A stretch of 64,000 bases of DNA from positions 1 through 64,000 of the forward strand of contig NZ_CP039247.1 of assembly GCF_004795735.1 (NCBI RefSeq). Reading direction: 5' to 3'. Positions 49,864 to 58,307 of the stretch are shown here, piece by piece (the first letter of the stretch is position 1; each line of letters begins with the position of its first letter). Source of the DNA: Corynebacterium endometrii. Its GTDB lineage: Bacteria > Actinomycetota > Actinomycetes > Mycobacteriales > Mycobacteriaceae. The position numbers and the translations under genes are program-made. The notes under the pieces are model-generated. The model was not told the origin of the DNA and made no database searches. It saw only the letters and a list, made by a program, of their open reading frames with translations.

Positions 49864-51549
49864 ATGAAAGCTCTCTCACACAAACTACTTGCTTTCGTCT
49901 CAGCAAGCTTATTAATCAGTGCCACTCCCGGCACTGCAGTCGCACAATCATCACTTCTGGGATCATCGATACGCGATGAACAACAATCAAAAATTCAAGC
50001 ATCTGAAACGCCGTCTGCCGACAACGATTTTTACCCCTCTGATCACCGTGATACGGCTTCGCCACAAGTAGTCGATGGTCCATTTGCTCAGTGGGGAATC
50101 CCAACCCCTCCAGGGGCAGAAGGATATGAAGTCAACCAAGCCACAAATGAAGAGCTCAACCCGCAAGGGCTGAAAGAATGGCATCCAACTACTAATCCCA
50201 ACAGTGAAGTTATTCCTGGTCAAATGCGCTCCGACAGAGAAGAAATTCCTGCCGGTTTCGACAAGACCGAAGCGGATATGGCAGAAATACGAGAGGCACA
50301 ACTTGCCAACCCTGATACTCCAACGCTGAATGCTCAGCCAGGGTGTAAAGTGTATTGGCCTTCTCCTTTTGAAGTATGCGGTTTAATTAAAGAAAAATAC
50401 GATAAGGTAGGCGGCCCAACTAGTTTCCTTCTTCTGCCAAAGTCTAATGAGCTGACCAATCCAGACGGAATAGGAAAGCGTTCTGAGTTTGTCAATGGAT
50501 ATATCTACTGGCACCCCAAAACCGGAGCACATACAGTTAGTCTCCCAGCAGCAAAAGTCTGGGAACGCCATGGCTGGGAAAAGGGCTTCCTTGGGTACCC
50601 CACTACCAGCGATATGGCTTTAGGAAACCAGTGGTTTAAACAAGACTTCCAAGGTGGACATGTTTACACCCACAATGCATTGCCGGCCACTCAGGCTAGC
50701 ATCCAAGGCGCTATCTATGACAAATGGCAATCCATGGGCGCCCAAAATAGTGAACTTGGCTACCCCATCAGTGATGAGCTAACCACCCCTGACGGTGTCG
50801 GACGCTACAACGTCTTCGAGGGCGGAATGATCTACTGGACGCCGCAGCACGGAGCACATCCGGTTATGGATCCGGTGCTTCTTGATTGGTCTGCAGCAGG
50901 ATATGAGAAAAGCTCTTACGGATTCCCCATAGGAGATCCGAAAGAAGAAGAGGATTTTGTTTCTCAGAATTTTGAGGGAGGAACACTAAAGTCTATTAAA
51001 CGAGAGGGTCTACCAGGGGGTTCTCTAATAGGTGTTACTCCTTATTTGGAATTTTCTAGTCCTGCTCTAGCAGCAGAGTTTTTTGACCGTGTCGAAGCTG
51101 GATTGGAAGAGCTCCCCTTGGAAGATGCGATAAGCCTTCAAGCAGCGGGAAAGCGCTATGGCCCTTGTGAGCTGTCATTGGATAATCCGCACAATCGGAA
51201 AAGTTCAGATTTTAAAGCCGTGGGGTTCAAGCCACATACGAAGTGCAAAGAAAAGGTATTGAGCGTGACCCACGTTAATACATTGCGCTATAAGTACTAT
51301 GCATGGTGGAAAAAAGCACCTGATTTAAGGGGCGGCACAGATAATAAACCGTATTATAAATTCGATAAAAAAGAGAATCTTCCACATAGGTACACCTCGC
51401 GTGAAGTGGAACAAGATTGCGTTGGAGACGTCGAAACCTCATTTATTGGGGTAACTGAAGGAACAATTGTTACCTCAACGGGAACTTATTATGCGAGGGC
51501 ATATAGTAATCCGGCTCGCGTTGAATGTAAGATTCCTGGCAACCTTTAA
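49864..51549 (+). CDS. Secreted LGFP-repeat protein with a C-terminal domain of unknown function
   Basis: 561 residues. A signal peptide (cleavage near AVA-QSS) is followed by a polar region. Four LGFP-type repeats then span about 160-380 (for example WEKGFLGYPTTSDM, NSELGYPISDELTTPDGVGRYNVFEGG, KSSYGFPIGDP). These repeats bind the corynebacterial cell wall. The last 180 residues form a separate domain with four Cys (PCELS, HTKCKE, QDCVGD, VECKIP), possibly two disulfides. I do not recognise this domain. It is followed 17 bp later by a small gene without a signal peptide. Confidence 0.85.
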   Translation: MKALSHKLLAFVSASLLISATPGTAVAQSSLLGSSIRDEQQSKIQASETPSADNDFYPSDHRDTASPQVVDGPFAQWGIPTPPGAEGYEVNQATNEELNPQGLKEWHPTTNPNSEVIPGQMRSDREEIPAGFDKTEADMAEIREAQLANPDTPTLNAQPGCKVYWPSPFEVCGLIKEKYDKVGGPTSFLLLPKSNELTNPDGIGKRSEFVNGYIYWHPKTGAHTVSLPAAKVWERHGWEKGFLGYPTTSDMALGNQWFKQDFQGGHVYTHNALPATQASIQGAIYDKWQSMGAQNSELGYPISDELTTPDGVGRYNVFEGGMIYWTPQHGAHPVMDPVLLDWSAAGYEKSSYGFPIGDPKEEEDFVSQNFEGGTLKSIKREGLPGGSLIGVTPYLEFSSPALAAEFFDRVEAGLEELPLEDAISLQAAGKRYGPCELSLDNPHNRKSSDFKAVGFKPHTKCKEKVLSVTHVNTLRYKYYAWWKKAPDLRGGTDNKPYYKFDKKENLPHRYTSREVEQDCVGDVETSFIGVTEGTIVTSTGTYYARAYSNPARVECKIPGNL

Positions 51550-51566
51550 AAGATGGGGCTCGGTTA

Positions 51567-52067
51567 GTGCATATATCTAATATTTATCTCGCCTACGTCA
51601 AACGCTTCCTTCTAGACTCGCATGGTAGTGCAATCCAGGGTAGTGCAATCCAGGTTTTTGCAGGTGCCAGTTTTGATGAACAAGAGGTCCTCAGATGGAT
51701 TGCTGAAGGGAAAAAAGTAGACCATGATATCTGGTACGAGAAAATTCCGATAGAGAATGCTTCCCATTCTCTCAGTTCGCCTAGTGAGGTATTAGTTTAT
51801 TTCGATGGGTGTTCTTTTAACGAAGGGTGGGAACGTGATTTCCAGTGGACAGATCCAGTAGGCCGTAGAGCCCTTATCCCCGAAAAGTTTAATGGAGTTG
51901 TACGCCCCCAACCTGAGACAGAAGGAGTGCTACGGGAAGACGGATATGTAGGTGATAATTACTATCTGTGGAGAGTTCCTTGCCCATGGAAAAGCCGCTA
52001 CCTTTTAGCTCCGTTCCAGGAAAAGAGTAATGAGTACATTGACTATGGACGTCCATTTACGGTTTGA
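51567..52067 (+). CDS. Orphan cytoplasmic protein after the LGFP-repeat gene
   Basis: 166 residues from GTG 51567, probably translationally coupled to the LGFP gene 17 bp upstream. No signal peptide or membrane helix. It contains an in-frame tandem duplication of five codons (GSAIQ-GSAIQ, DNA unit 51624-51638 repeated at 51639-51653). Trp, Tyr and Asp are frequent (KVDHDIWYEKIP, GDNYYLWRVPCPW). Family not recognised. The layout resembles effector-immunity pairs, but this is only a hypothesis. An IS256-family element begins 12 bp after its stop. Confidence 0.65.
   Translation: MHISNIYLAYVKRFLLDSHGSAIQGSAIQVFAGASFDEQEVLRWIAEGKKVDHDIWYEKIPIENASHSLSSPSEVLVYFDGCSFNEGWERDFQWTDPVGRRALIPEKFNGVVRPQPETEGVLREDGYVGDNYYLWRVPCPWKSRYLLAPFQEKSNEYIDYGRPFTV
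51624..51653 (+). repeat. 15-bp tandem duplication inside the orphan gene
   Basis: GGTAGTGCAATCCAG occurs twice head to tail, adding five codons in frame. It is a recent-looking slippage event. Confidence 0.9.
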
Positions 52068-52078
52068 GCGTAATTAAC

Positions 52079-53515
52079 GAGGGTGTCAGATGGTTTGTGT
52101 GTGGGAATCTATCCCGCATAAGGAGATGAGCCAGAATGACAACTATGGCACGACGAGATCCGGCTGATAAGGCCAAAATTGACGCGATTGAGAAAAAGCT
52201 TTTAGCCAACCCCGAGATCGCCAAGCTTATTGATCAGCTTGGAACCTCCACAACAGACGCAAACGACCTGGTCAGAGGCATGTTGCAAGCCTCTATCACG
52301 CGGGGGTTGGAAGCCGAGATGGACGCTCACCTGGGATACCAGGTGGGTGACCGGGATGGTAAAGCCGCTGCTGGTACGGACAATTACCGCAACGGCTCGT
52401 ATCCAAAGACTGTTGATTCTAACTACGGGCCGGTCACCGTAGATATCCCCAGGGACAGGGCCGGGACCTATATCCCAACCATGGTCCCTAAAGGGTCCAG
52501 GCGTTTAACAGACGTCGATGACATGATCGTTAGCCTGTATGCCGGCGGAATGACCATCCGCGATATCCAGCATCACCTGGCCACTGCGATGCGAGTCGAT
52601 ATTTCTCATGAAACCATCTCCGCGATCACCGACGCTGTGCTTGACGAGGTCATGATCTGGCAAAACCGCCAGCTTGACGAGTTCTACCCCGTCATCTTCC
52701 TCGATGCGCTACGCATTAAAGTCCGTGACGGCGGCCGAGTGGTCAACAAATCCGCCTACATGGCCATCGGGGTGGACATCGACGGTGTTAAGCATATTCT
52801 GGGTTTGTGGATTGCCAAAGAAGAAGGCGCATCGTTGTGGGCGCAGGTATGCTCCAACCTTGCTAACCGCGGCGTACGTGATGTGTTTATCGTCTGCTGT
52901 GACGGGCTTAAAGGCCTGCCTGAGGCTATTGAGGCAACCTGGCCAGGCTCAATGGTCCAAACCTGTGTAGTGCATCTGATTCGGGCTGCTAACCGCTGGG
53001 TGTCCTACGGTGACCGTAAAGCAGTATCAGCCGCGCTCAAAAAGGTCTACACTGCCCCAGATGAATCCAGTGCTGCTGCAGCCTTGGCAGATTTTGAGGC
53101 CTCTGAGCTTGGCGAGAAATACCCAAGGTCAGTCAAGGTCTGGCAGGACGCGTGGGAGCGGTTTGTGCCGTTTTTGCAGTTCCCGCCGGCAGCCAGGAAA
53201 GTCATCTATACGACTAATTCCATCGAATCGTTGAACAACGAGTTGCGTAAAGCCACCCGTAACAGGGTGCAGTTTACTAACGATGAATCAGCGCTGAAGA
53301 CGCTGTGGTTGATGATCTGCAACATTGAAGACAAACGCGCTGCTCGTCGCGATAAAGAAGGAAAACGCGCCTCAGCAACCGCCGGCAGGCTCGTTGAAGG
53401 CGCACGAGTTGCTGGATGGAAACAAGCCATCAACCAAATGGCTGTAGCCTACCCCGAGCGCTTCGACCTATATCTATAAGAAATCAACCCCACACACAAA
53501 CAACTTGACACGCTC
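52079..53515 (+). mobile_element. IS256-family insertion sequence
   Basis: About 1437 bp. The ends carry 27-bp imperfect inverted repeats (52079-52105 and 53489-53515, about 4 mismatches), including GTTTGTGTGTGGG. The single transposase gene fills the inside. No matching target duplication flanks the ends: 8 bp on the left (TAATTAAC) differ from 8 bp on the right (ACATCAGC). That suggests a later rearrangement through this copy. The right flank holds a piece of an IS1249-type gene. Confidence 0.85.
52136..53479 (+). CDS. IS256-family transposase
   Basis: A 447-residue mutator-type DDE transposase, full length. The catalytic region includes FLDALRIKVRD (first Asp), FIVCCDGLKGLPEAIE (second Asp) and the conserved TTNSIESLNNELRKATRNR with the Glu. 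AAGGAGATGAGCCAGA precedes the ATG. The frame is intact, so the element may still move. Confidence 0.95.
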   Translation: MTTMARRDPADKAKIDAIEKKLLANPEIAKLIDQLGTSTTDANDLVRGMLQASITRGLEAEMDAHLGYQVGDRDGKAAAGTDNYRNGSYPKTVDSNYGPVTVDIPRDRAGTYIPTMVPKGSRRLTDVDDMIVSLYAGGMTIRDIQHHLATAMRVDISHETISAITDAVLDEVMIWQNRQLDEFYPVIFLDALRIKVRDGGRVVNKSAYMAIGVDIDGVKHILGLWIAKEEGASLWAQVCSNLANRGVRDVFIVCCDGLKGLPEAIEATWPGSMVQTCVVHLIRAANRWVSYGDRKAVSAALKKVYTAPDESSAAAALADFEASELGEKYPRSVKVWQDAWERFVPFLQFPPAARKVIYTTNSIESLNNELRKATRNRVQFTNDESALKTLWLMICNIEDKRAARRDKEGKRASATAGRLVEGARVAGWKQAINQMAVAYPERFDLYL

Positions 53516-53523
53516 ACATCAGC

Positions 53524-53547
53524 AGCAGGAACAACACGCTGGCGATG
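53524..53547 (+). repeat. 24-bp piece identical to the IS1249-type transposase start
   Basis: The bases match 48541-48564 exactly and encode AGTTRWRC in the same sense. The match begins 9 bp after the IS256 right end. It shows that the DNA right of the IS came from another IS1249-type copy. Confidence 0.8.
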
Positions 53548-53805
53548 TACCAGGGCTTATCAGTTATCGTTGATCACGATCGGCGGGTTGACAATCTACC
53601 TGTGAACAACGATTTTCCACCCTGCTTTGCAGAGTCCCGATAGTAGCCGCCGTCCCGAAACAGAGGGCGACGAAAGTGACACGAACTACGAACCGGAAAA
53701 TCCAGAAAAAGTAAAAGATGGAACTTTAGTTCCTAATCAGGCATAACTGCCATTAGAGACAACCCCCAATGCATAAACTGCTGATCACCTAAGTGAAGGA
53801 GAGAC
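53548..53805. other. Degenerate region between IS256 and the SdpI-like gene
   Basis: No intact gene. A 47-codon open stretch ending at about 53745 (EGDESDTNYEPENPEKVKDG...) looks like the C-terminal end of a lost gene. Confidence 0.4.
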
Positions 53806-54174
53806 ATGCTTACTACCGCTTTTTACATACTCATAGTCTTTAGTGTTCTTGGGGTCTTGTGCTTTTTCATCGCCAAGGAATCACCGAAAGGTCAATTCAA
53901 ATCAATTTCTTATAACCGTCTACCTGGGATTATGACTGCGAATACGCTAAGTTCACGTGAGGCTTGGATCGCGGCTCACAAATCTATGTCGCCATATTTC
54001 TTGTTGCTTGCCGTGTACTTCAGCTTGTGTGCGGCAGTAAATCTGATTCTGGTGTGGGAAGACGTTGCCGTAAACCAGCAAGCGATTTTCGTGGGTTCGT
54101 TGGTGGTCGGCATCGCAATTTTTGGACTTTTGGTTTTTCTTGGAGACCGTGTTGCCGCTCAGCACAACAAATAA
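53806..54174 (+). CDS. SdpI-like small membrane protein
   Basis: 122 residues with three transmembrane helices. The loop YNRLPGIMTANTLSSREAWIAAHK follows the SdpI-family pattern GIRT-x-x-TM-x-S-x-EAW-x-x-AH. SdpI protects Bacillus against the SdpC toxin, but many family members have no known role. AAGGAGAGAC precedes the ATG. No toxin-like gene is adjacent in this window. Confidence 0.7.
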   Translation: MLTTAFYILIVFSVLGVLCFFIAKESPKGQFKSISYNRLPGIMTANTLSSREAWIAAHKSMSPYFLLLAVYFSLCAAVNLILVWEDVAVNQQAIFVGSLVVGIAIFGLLVFLGDRVAAQHNK

Positions 54175-54205
54175 AGAAGCGGTCAATAGACAAGCACTGC
54201 TACGA

Positions 54206-54766
54206 ATGCCCGGTTGAGCTAAAGCAACAGCATTAGGTCTTTTCGTCGCAGTTCTCACAGCCATCGCAACAGCAATTCCAGTTACGGCAAGGGCTCAGGA
54301 CCGCTCAGGATTAAGCAGTGCTCAAGAACACTTGTCGAGCCTGGGAAGCTCCCTTCCGGTAGTTTCAGAAAAGCTATTGCCTGCTTTTGAAACGATCTAT
54401 CGAAATTCCCAGGGGTTTGGGTACCTAGTTTCACCTGATGTATTGGTCCCCGGTTCGGCTATCCGCAACGTCGATTCTGGACAAATGTGTTCAGCAGGAT
54501 GGTTCTTTGATTCTCCATCCGGCATGGTCTTGTCTACTGCCGGGCATTGTGGAGTGGAGGGAAACTCATTTGTCTTTGTCGACGCCAAGGGCGTTGAACG
54601 ACAAGTTGGGGCAGTAGTTTATTCCGGCTACAAGGGCAAAGCTGACCTAGGTGTCAATGATTATGCATTGATTAAGGTCGATGATCCCGTATTAGTTGGA
54701 TCTTTCGTTCCACTTGATCCAAACATTGTGCCTGTGGAGTGGCAAGCTCGACAGCAGTCATCATTG
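54206..54766 (+). pseudogene. 5' part of a secreted trypsin-like protease split by IS21
   Basis: From ATG 54206 the frame reads MPG, then a TGA (54215-54217), then a signal peptide (ALGLFVAVLTAIATAIPVTARAQD) and the N-terminal half of an S1 protease. The His is in STAGHCG and the Asp in NDYALIKV. There is no other start codon between the TGA and the signal peptide. The frame is cut at 54766 by the IS21 element and resumes at 57438. The gene is doubly broken. Confidence 0.85.
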
Positions 54767-54923
54767 TGCCGAATCGGGGTAGTTGGTACCGCGATTCCGC
54801 GTAGTTGGTACTGGTCTTTCCGGAAAGGCGGTACTAGGGCAGGGAAATGAGTGATGTTTAACAGTGGCGGCATTGCAATCCTGTGATGCCGTGACTGGTT
54901 ACTCATTTCGAAGGAGGGCCGTT

Positions 54924-56528
54924 ATGGCCAACTTCAAAGAGATCATGGCTTTGTGTGTGGAAGGCAAAAGCTATGGTCAGATTGCGGCAGCTCTTGGATG
55001 CTCCCGCAGGGATATTTCCCGTGTACAGGCGATTATCCGCGACCAGGGCATCGATAAGGAGCGCTTCGAATCATTGTCCCCGCAGTGGTTTGCTGATGTA
55101 TTCGATGATGGTCGCGCATCTCGTAGTAAGGCTTATGACCAGCCTGATTTTGCGGCCATGGCCAAGCGTCTTGGCCACAACAAGCATTTGACTCGGCATA
55201 AACTCTGGTTGGACTACATTTCCACTGAGTGTGCCCCAGAGCTGGAGAAGTATCAGTACTCGCAGTTCTGCCATCATTTCTCGGGTTTTATCCGGGCCAA
55301 TGACCTGCGTGATGTCATTGAGCATGCACCCGGCCAAGAACTTTACGTGGACTGGGCCGGCGACAAGATTGCCATCATCGATCAAGCCAGTGGTCATGTG
55401 GCGTTGAAGGCATCGCTGTTTCTAGCTGTGTGTCCATACTCGGGGCTGCTGTTTGCTACCGCTGCGGAGAATGAAAAGATGCCAGCGTGGCTTGAGTGTC
55501 ACGTCAAAGCATTGAACTATCTGGGCAAGCTTCCGGCAATCATTGTCCCCGATAATGCTTCGACTGCCACCTACCGGCCGAAGCGCCATCAGTCCTATCG
55601 TGCTGTCACGGCTCGTTATGCCGATTTCGCTGACTTCTATGACCTGGTCATTGTTCCTACCAGGCCGGGAAAGCCTAAGGACAAAGCTGCAGTCGAGCGT
55701 GCTGTCCAGATTGCCTATAGCCGCATCCTGGGCTACTTCGATGGTGAAGTCTTCTATAGCCTCGATGAGCTCAATGAGGCGATTGCCGATCGGGTCGAAG
55801 ATATCAACTGTGTGCTCACGCGTGCGGATGGAACAACCAGGCGCCAACGCTTTGACACCCATGAAGCACCGGTGATGCGCGAACTTCCCGCGCAGGCCTT
55901 TACGGAAGTGGTGTGGCGCTCACCTAAAGTCGATCGAAACTGGCACGTGTGCTGCGACTATCAGTACTACTCCGTGCCGTATGAGCTCGTCGGGAAAGTC
56001 TTGCGTGCACGGCTGACTACCACAACTGTCAGCCTGTTTGATGGCGACGAGTTAGTTGCTGAGCACGATAGGCTCCATGGCTTCCGCTACCGCTATTCCA
56101 CCAACCATGCTCACGGCCCGCAGGGCAGTGACGACACTGTGGACGTGTTGACCCGTGATGAACTGCTCAAGTGGGCGAGTTCTTTTGGTCCGAATACGGT
56201 CAAGGTGATTACCACCATCTTGGATAACAACGCCGCGTCAATCCCTCGAGGACTTTCCTTGGCACGCAATGTGTTGGCCAACCTGGGGCGCAGGCACGAC
56301 AAGACCAGCCTGGAACCAGCCTGTGCTGTGGTGGTGGGAAAGAAGCTGGCGGCGAACTTCGCGGTGATCAAACGCATCCAAGCTGACATTGGCCACAACC
56401 GGCAGGCGGTGCCACAACAGTCGCCTGCATCGTCATATCCGCAGGTCGTTGACATCACCAATATGAAAGATGCGGTGTTTATCCGCCCTGCCAGCCACTT
56501 CAACGACGTGGAATGGGAGGAGGCCTAA
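54924..56528 (+). CDS. istA: IS21-family transposase IstA
   Basis: 534 residues. The N-terminal helix-turn-helix is KSYGQIAAALGCSRRDISRVQ. The DDE core includes ELYVDWAGDK (Asp), IVPDNAST (Asp) and KPKDKAAVERAVQ (Glu). AAGGAGGG lies 6 bp before ATG 54924, preferred over the longer frame from 54864. istB follows 3 bp after the stop. Confidence 0.94.
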   Translation: MANFKEIMALCVEGKSYGQIAAALGCSRRDISRVQAIIRDQGIDKERFESLSPQWFADVFDDGRASRSKAYDQPDFAAMAKRLGHNKHLTRHKLWLDYISTECAPELEKYQYSQFCHHFSGFIRANDLRDVIEHAPGQELYVDWAGDKIAIIDQASGHVALKASLFLAVCPYSGLLFATAAENEKMPAWLECHVKALNYLGKLPAIIVPDNASTATYRPKRHQSYRAVTARYADFADFYDLVIVPTRPGKPKDKAAVERAVQIAYSRILGYFDGEVFYSLDELNEAIADRVEDINCVLTRADGTTRRQRFDTHEAPVMRELPAQAFTEVVWRSPKVDRNWHVCCDYQYYSVPYELVGKVLRARLTTTTVSLFDGDELVAEHDRLHGFRYRYSTNHAHGPQGSDDTVDVLTRDELLKWASSFGPNTVKVITTILDNNAASIPRGLSLARNVLANLGRRHDKTSLEPACAVVVGKKLAANFAVIKRIQADIGHNRQAVPQQSPASSYPQVVDITNMKDAVFIRPASHFNDVEWEEA

Positions 56529-56531
56529 CCC

Positions 56532-57299
56532 ATGATCGAAATCAGTGACACCAACCGCGCGAAGCTTCGCGCCTTGCGCCTATCGACTTTCGCTGACGTC
56601 TACTTCGAACTCCTCAACGATGAGGCATACGAAGACAGCCTTCCTGAAGACATCTTCTTTCTTGCTGTCGACCAAGCACTAGAGTCACGCCGGCAGCGGC
56701 AGATCGAAAAAGCCATTGCTGCAGCAGGATTTGCCTACCCACACGCCAGTTTGGCCGAGGTCATTAACCCTGAAGCACGAGGAATTAGCGAACGCCAGCT
56801 TAAACGGTATGCCGCGACGAACTGGCGTGAACATCCCAACAATGTGCACATCTACGCCCCGACGGGCACAGGCAAGACCTACCTTGCCTGTGCCATCGGA
56901 ATCGCAGCCTGCCACGCCGGCTACAGCGTGGCCTACTTCCGACTCGATCAGCTCGTTGCCAAGCTAGCGGCCTATTCGCCCACCGATGATCAATACACAG
57001 CACTGATGCGCAAACTGATCAACATCGACGTCCTCATCATCGATGATTTCTGCACCATCAGCGTGGATCTACGCGGACAAGAAGACCTGACCAAGATCGT
57101 AATCGAACGAGACGGCCGACTCCCCACCATCATCGCATCACAATCAACAGCCGCCTACTGGGTCGAAGTCTTACCCAGCAGAATCGGAGCCGAGTCCCTA
57201 GTCAGCCGCCTTAACAATGGCCGCAGACTCAAAATCGGTGACTTCGACATGCGCCGACACCTCGCAAAGGAGGCTGCAGCAGCCCAAGACACTGACTAA
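56532..57299 (+). CDS. istB: IS21-family helper ATPase IstB
   Basis: A 255-residue AAA+ protein related to DnaC that directs target choice for IstA. Walker A is YAPTGTGKTYLA and Walker B is VLIIDDFCTI. Full length and intact. Confidence 0.95.
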   Translation: MIEISDTNRAKLRALRLSTFADVYFELLNDEAYEDSLPEDIFFLAVDQALESRRQRQIEKAIAAAGFAYPHASLAEVINPEARGISERQLKRYAATNWREHPNNVHIYAPTGTGKTYLACAIGIAACHAGYSVAYFRLDQLVAKLAAYSPTDDQYTALMRKLINIDVLIIDDFCTISVDLRGQEDLTKIVIERDGRLPTIIASQSTAAYWVEVLPSRIGAESLVSRLNNGRRLKIGDFDMRRHLAKEAAAAQDTD

Positions 57300-57437
57300 C
57301 CCCTAGACCCCAACCAACACCAAGCGCCGGCCGCACACACTCAAGCGACCGGCGCTTGTCAGTACCAACAACCCGGAAAACCGCAGTACCACCTCACCGG
57401 AATGCAAGTACCATCAACCCGCTCCTGGCAATCATTG

Positions 57438-57722
57438 GAATATTCACGGTTCGATGGCATATGCGGGCTTGGGTTTCGTTCTGGGCTGTCATGTGGCCCT
57501 TTTAGTCACGTTGGCCATGACGGTGAACTCTTTTTCCGTCGCATTAGCGATAGCGGTGACTCAGGGGGACCTGTATTTGGTATCGAAGGAAACACCCTGA
57601 TTCCACTTGGGCTAGATTCGGCGGGGCGTGACGAGGACGCCACGTTATCGCTTAATCAGGCGTTGGATTCGATGGTGAATGCTCATGATGTTGAACTGTT
57701 TCTGGACGATCAAAAGAACTAA
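57438..57722 (+). pseudogene. 3' part of the IS21-split trypsin-like protease
   Basis: It continues from SSL (54758-54766) as EYSRFDGICGLGF... and contains the catalytic Ser in SDSGDSGGPVFG. The joined product would be about 280 residues, close to the 298 of the intact protease at 48848. The missing link is only the IS. Confidence 0.85.
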
Positions 57723-57791
57723 CTGGGCGGTGTTCGGGGCTCTGAAAAACGTGCGGCACGAACAAAAGATTCGAGCGAAGTCTAAGGGGAG

Positions 57792-58147
57792 ATGGCGTTG
57801 GCGATTCTCATTGGTCAATTAGTTGCGATAGTCGTGCTTGTGCTTGTCGCTTGGGGAATTACGGTAAGAAGTACCCCCGTGCATCTGAAGGCGATGGCTA
57901 CCAGATGAACGTCTTGGCGGCGAATGATGCAACGTCCTGCGATGTGGCTTCTGATGTCTTTAACCAGGTCACAGACGGCATGCATCCCGGCGATGATTCC
58001 GTGTGGGACAAGTCGGGCAGCTCTGTCAGCGTGCCTGGCCGGGGCACAGGCCAGCCGATGCGCTTCGACTGTGAAGAAGAAGGCAACATTCTTGCCTGCC
58101 GAAGCAACGATGGCGGTGCGGTTTTCATGTACCAGCAAGGCCGTTAA
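57792..58147 (+). pseudogene. Frameshifted small membrane-anchored or secreted protein
   Basis: ATG 57792 has AAGGGGAG upstream and encodes a hydrophobic segment (MALAILIGQLVAIVVLVLVAWG), but the frame ends at 57905. The matching body is in the other frame (NYGKKYPRASEGDG... ATSCDVASDVF... CEEEGNILACRSNDGGAVFMY). One more G in the GGGG at 57853-57856 would join them. The body follows a common actinobacterial extracellular pattern (TSC...A..V, then C...C.GG.GA.VY). A sequencing error is not excluded. Confidence 0.7.
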
Positions 58148-58172
58148 ATCGGCGCCTCATCGCCTGGAAAAG

Positions 58173-58273
58173 CTACTCGAAAATTTTTCAAGTAGCTTTC
58201 GAGTAGCCCCAAACTCGCAGTTCAACACCCGTGATTCGCGTTTCGAGTATTTTCGAGTACTTTTCGAGTACCC
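58173..58273. repeat. Iteron-rich direct repeat, copy A
   Basis: 101 bp that matches copy B (59700-59810) except for a 10-bp unit and a few base changes. It holds four direct TTTCGAGTA units and one inverted unit, the latter in a 21-bp near-palindrome at 58174-58194. It lies just after the 3' end of the AlbA_2 gene. Confidence 0.92.
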
Positions 58274-58307
58274 ACATATCGCCGTCCAGCACTCACCGCC
58301 CTCTACA

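Larger units (their letters stand above)
54767..57430 (+). mobile_element. IS21-family insertion sequence
   Basis: 2664 bp, ending TGCC...GGCA. The ends share an imperfect inverted repeat of about 33 bp (TGCC-n6-CGGGT, TGGTAC and ATTCCG blocks) and each has further internal GGTAC repeats. A 7-bp target duplication, ATCATTG, lies at 54760-54766 and 57431-57437. It contains istA and istB, both intact. Removing it restores the protease frame exactly. Confidence 0.93.
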
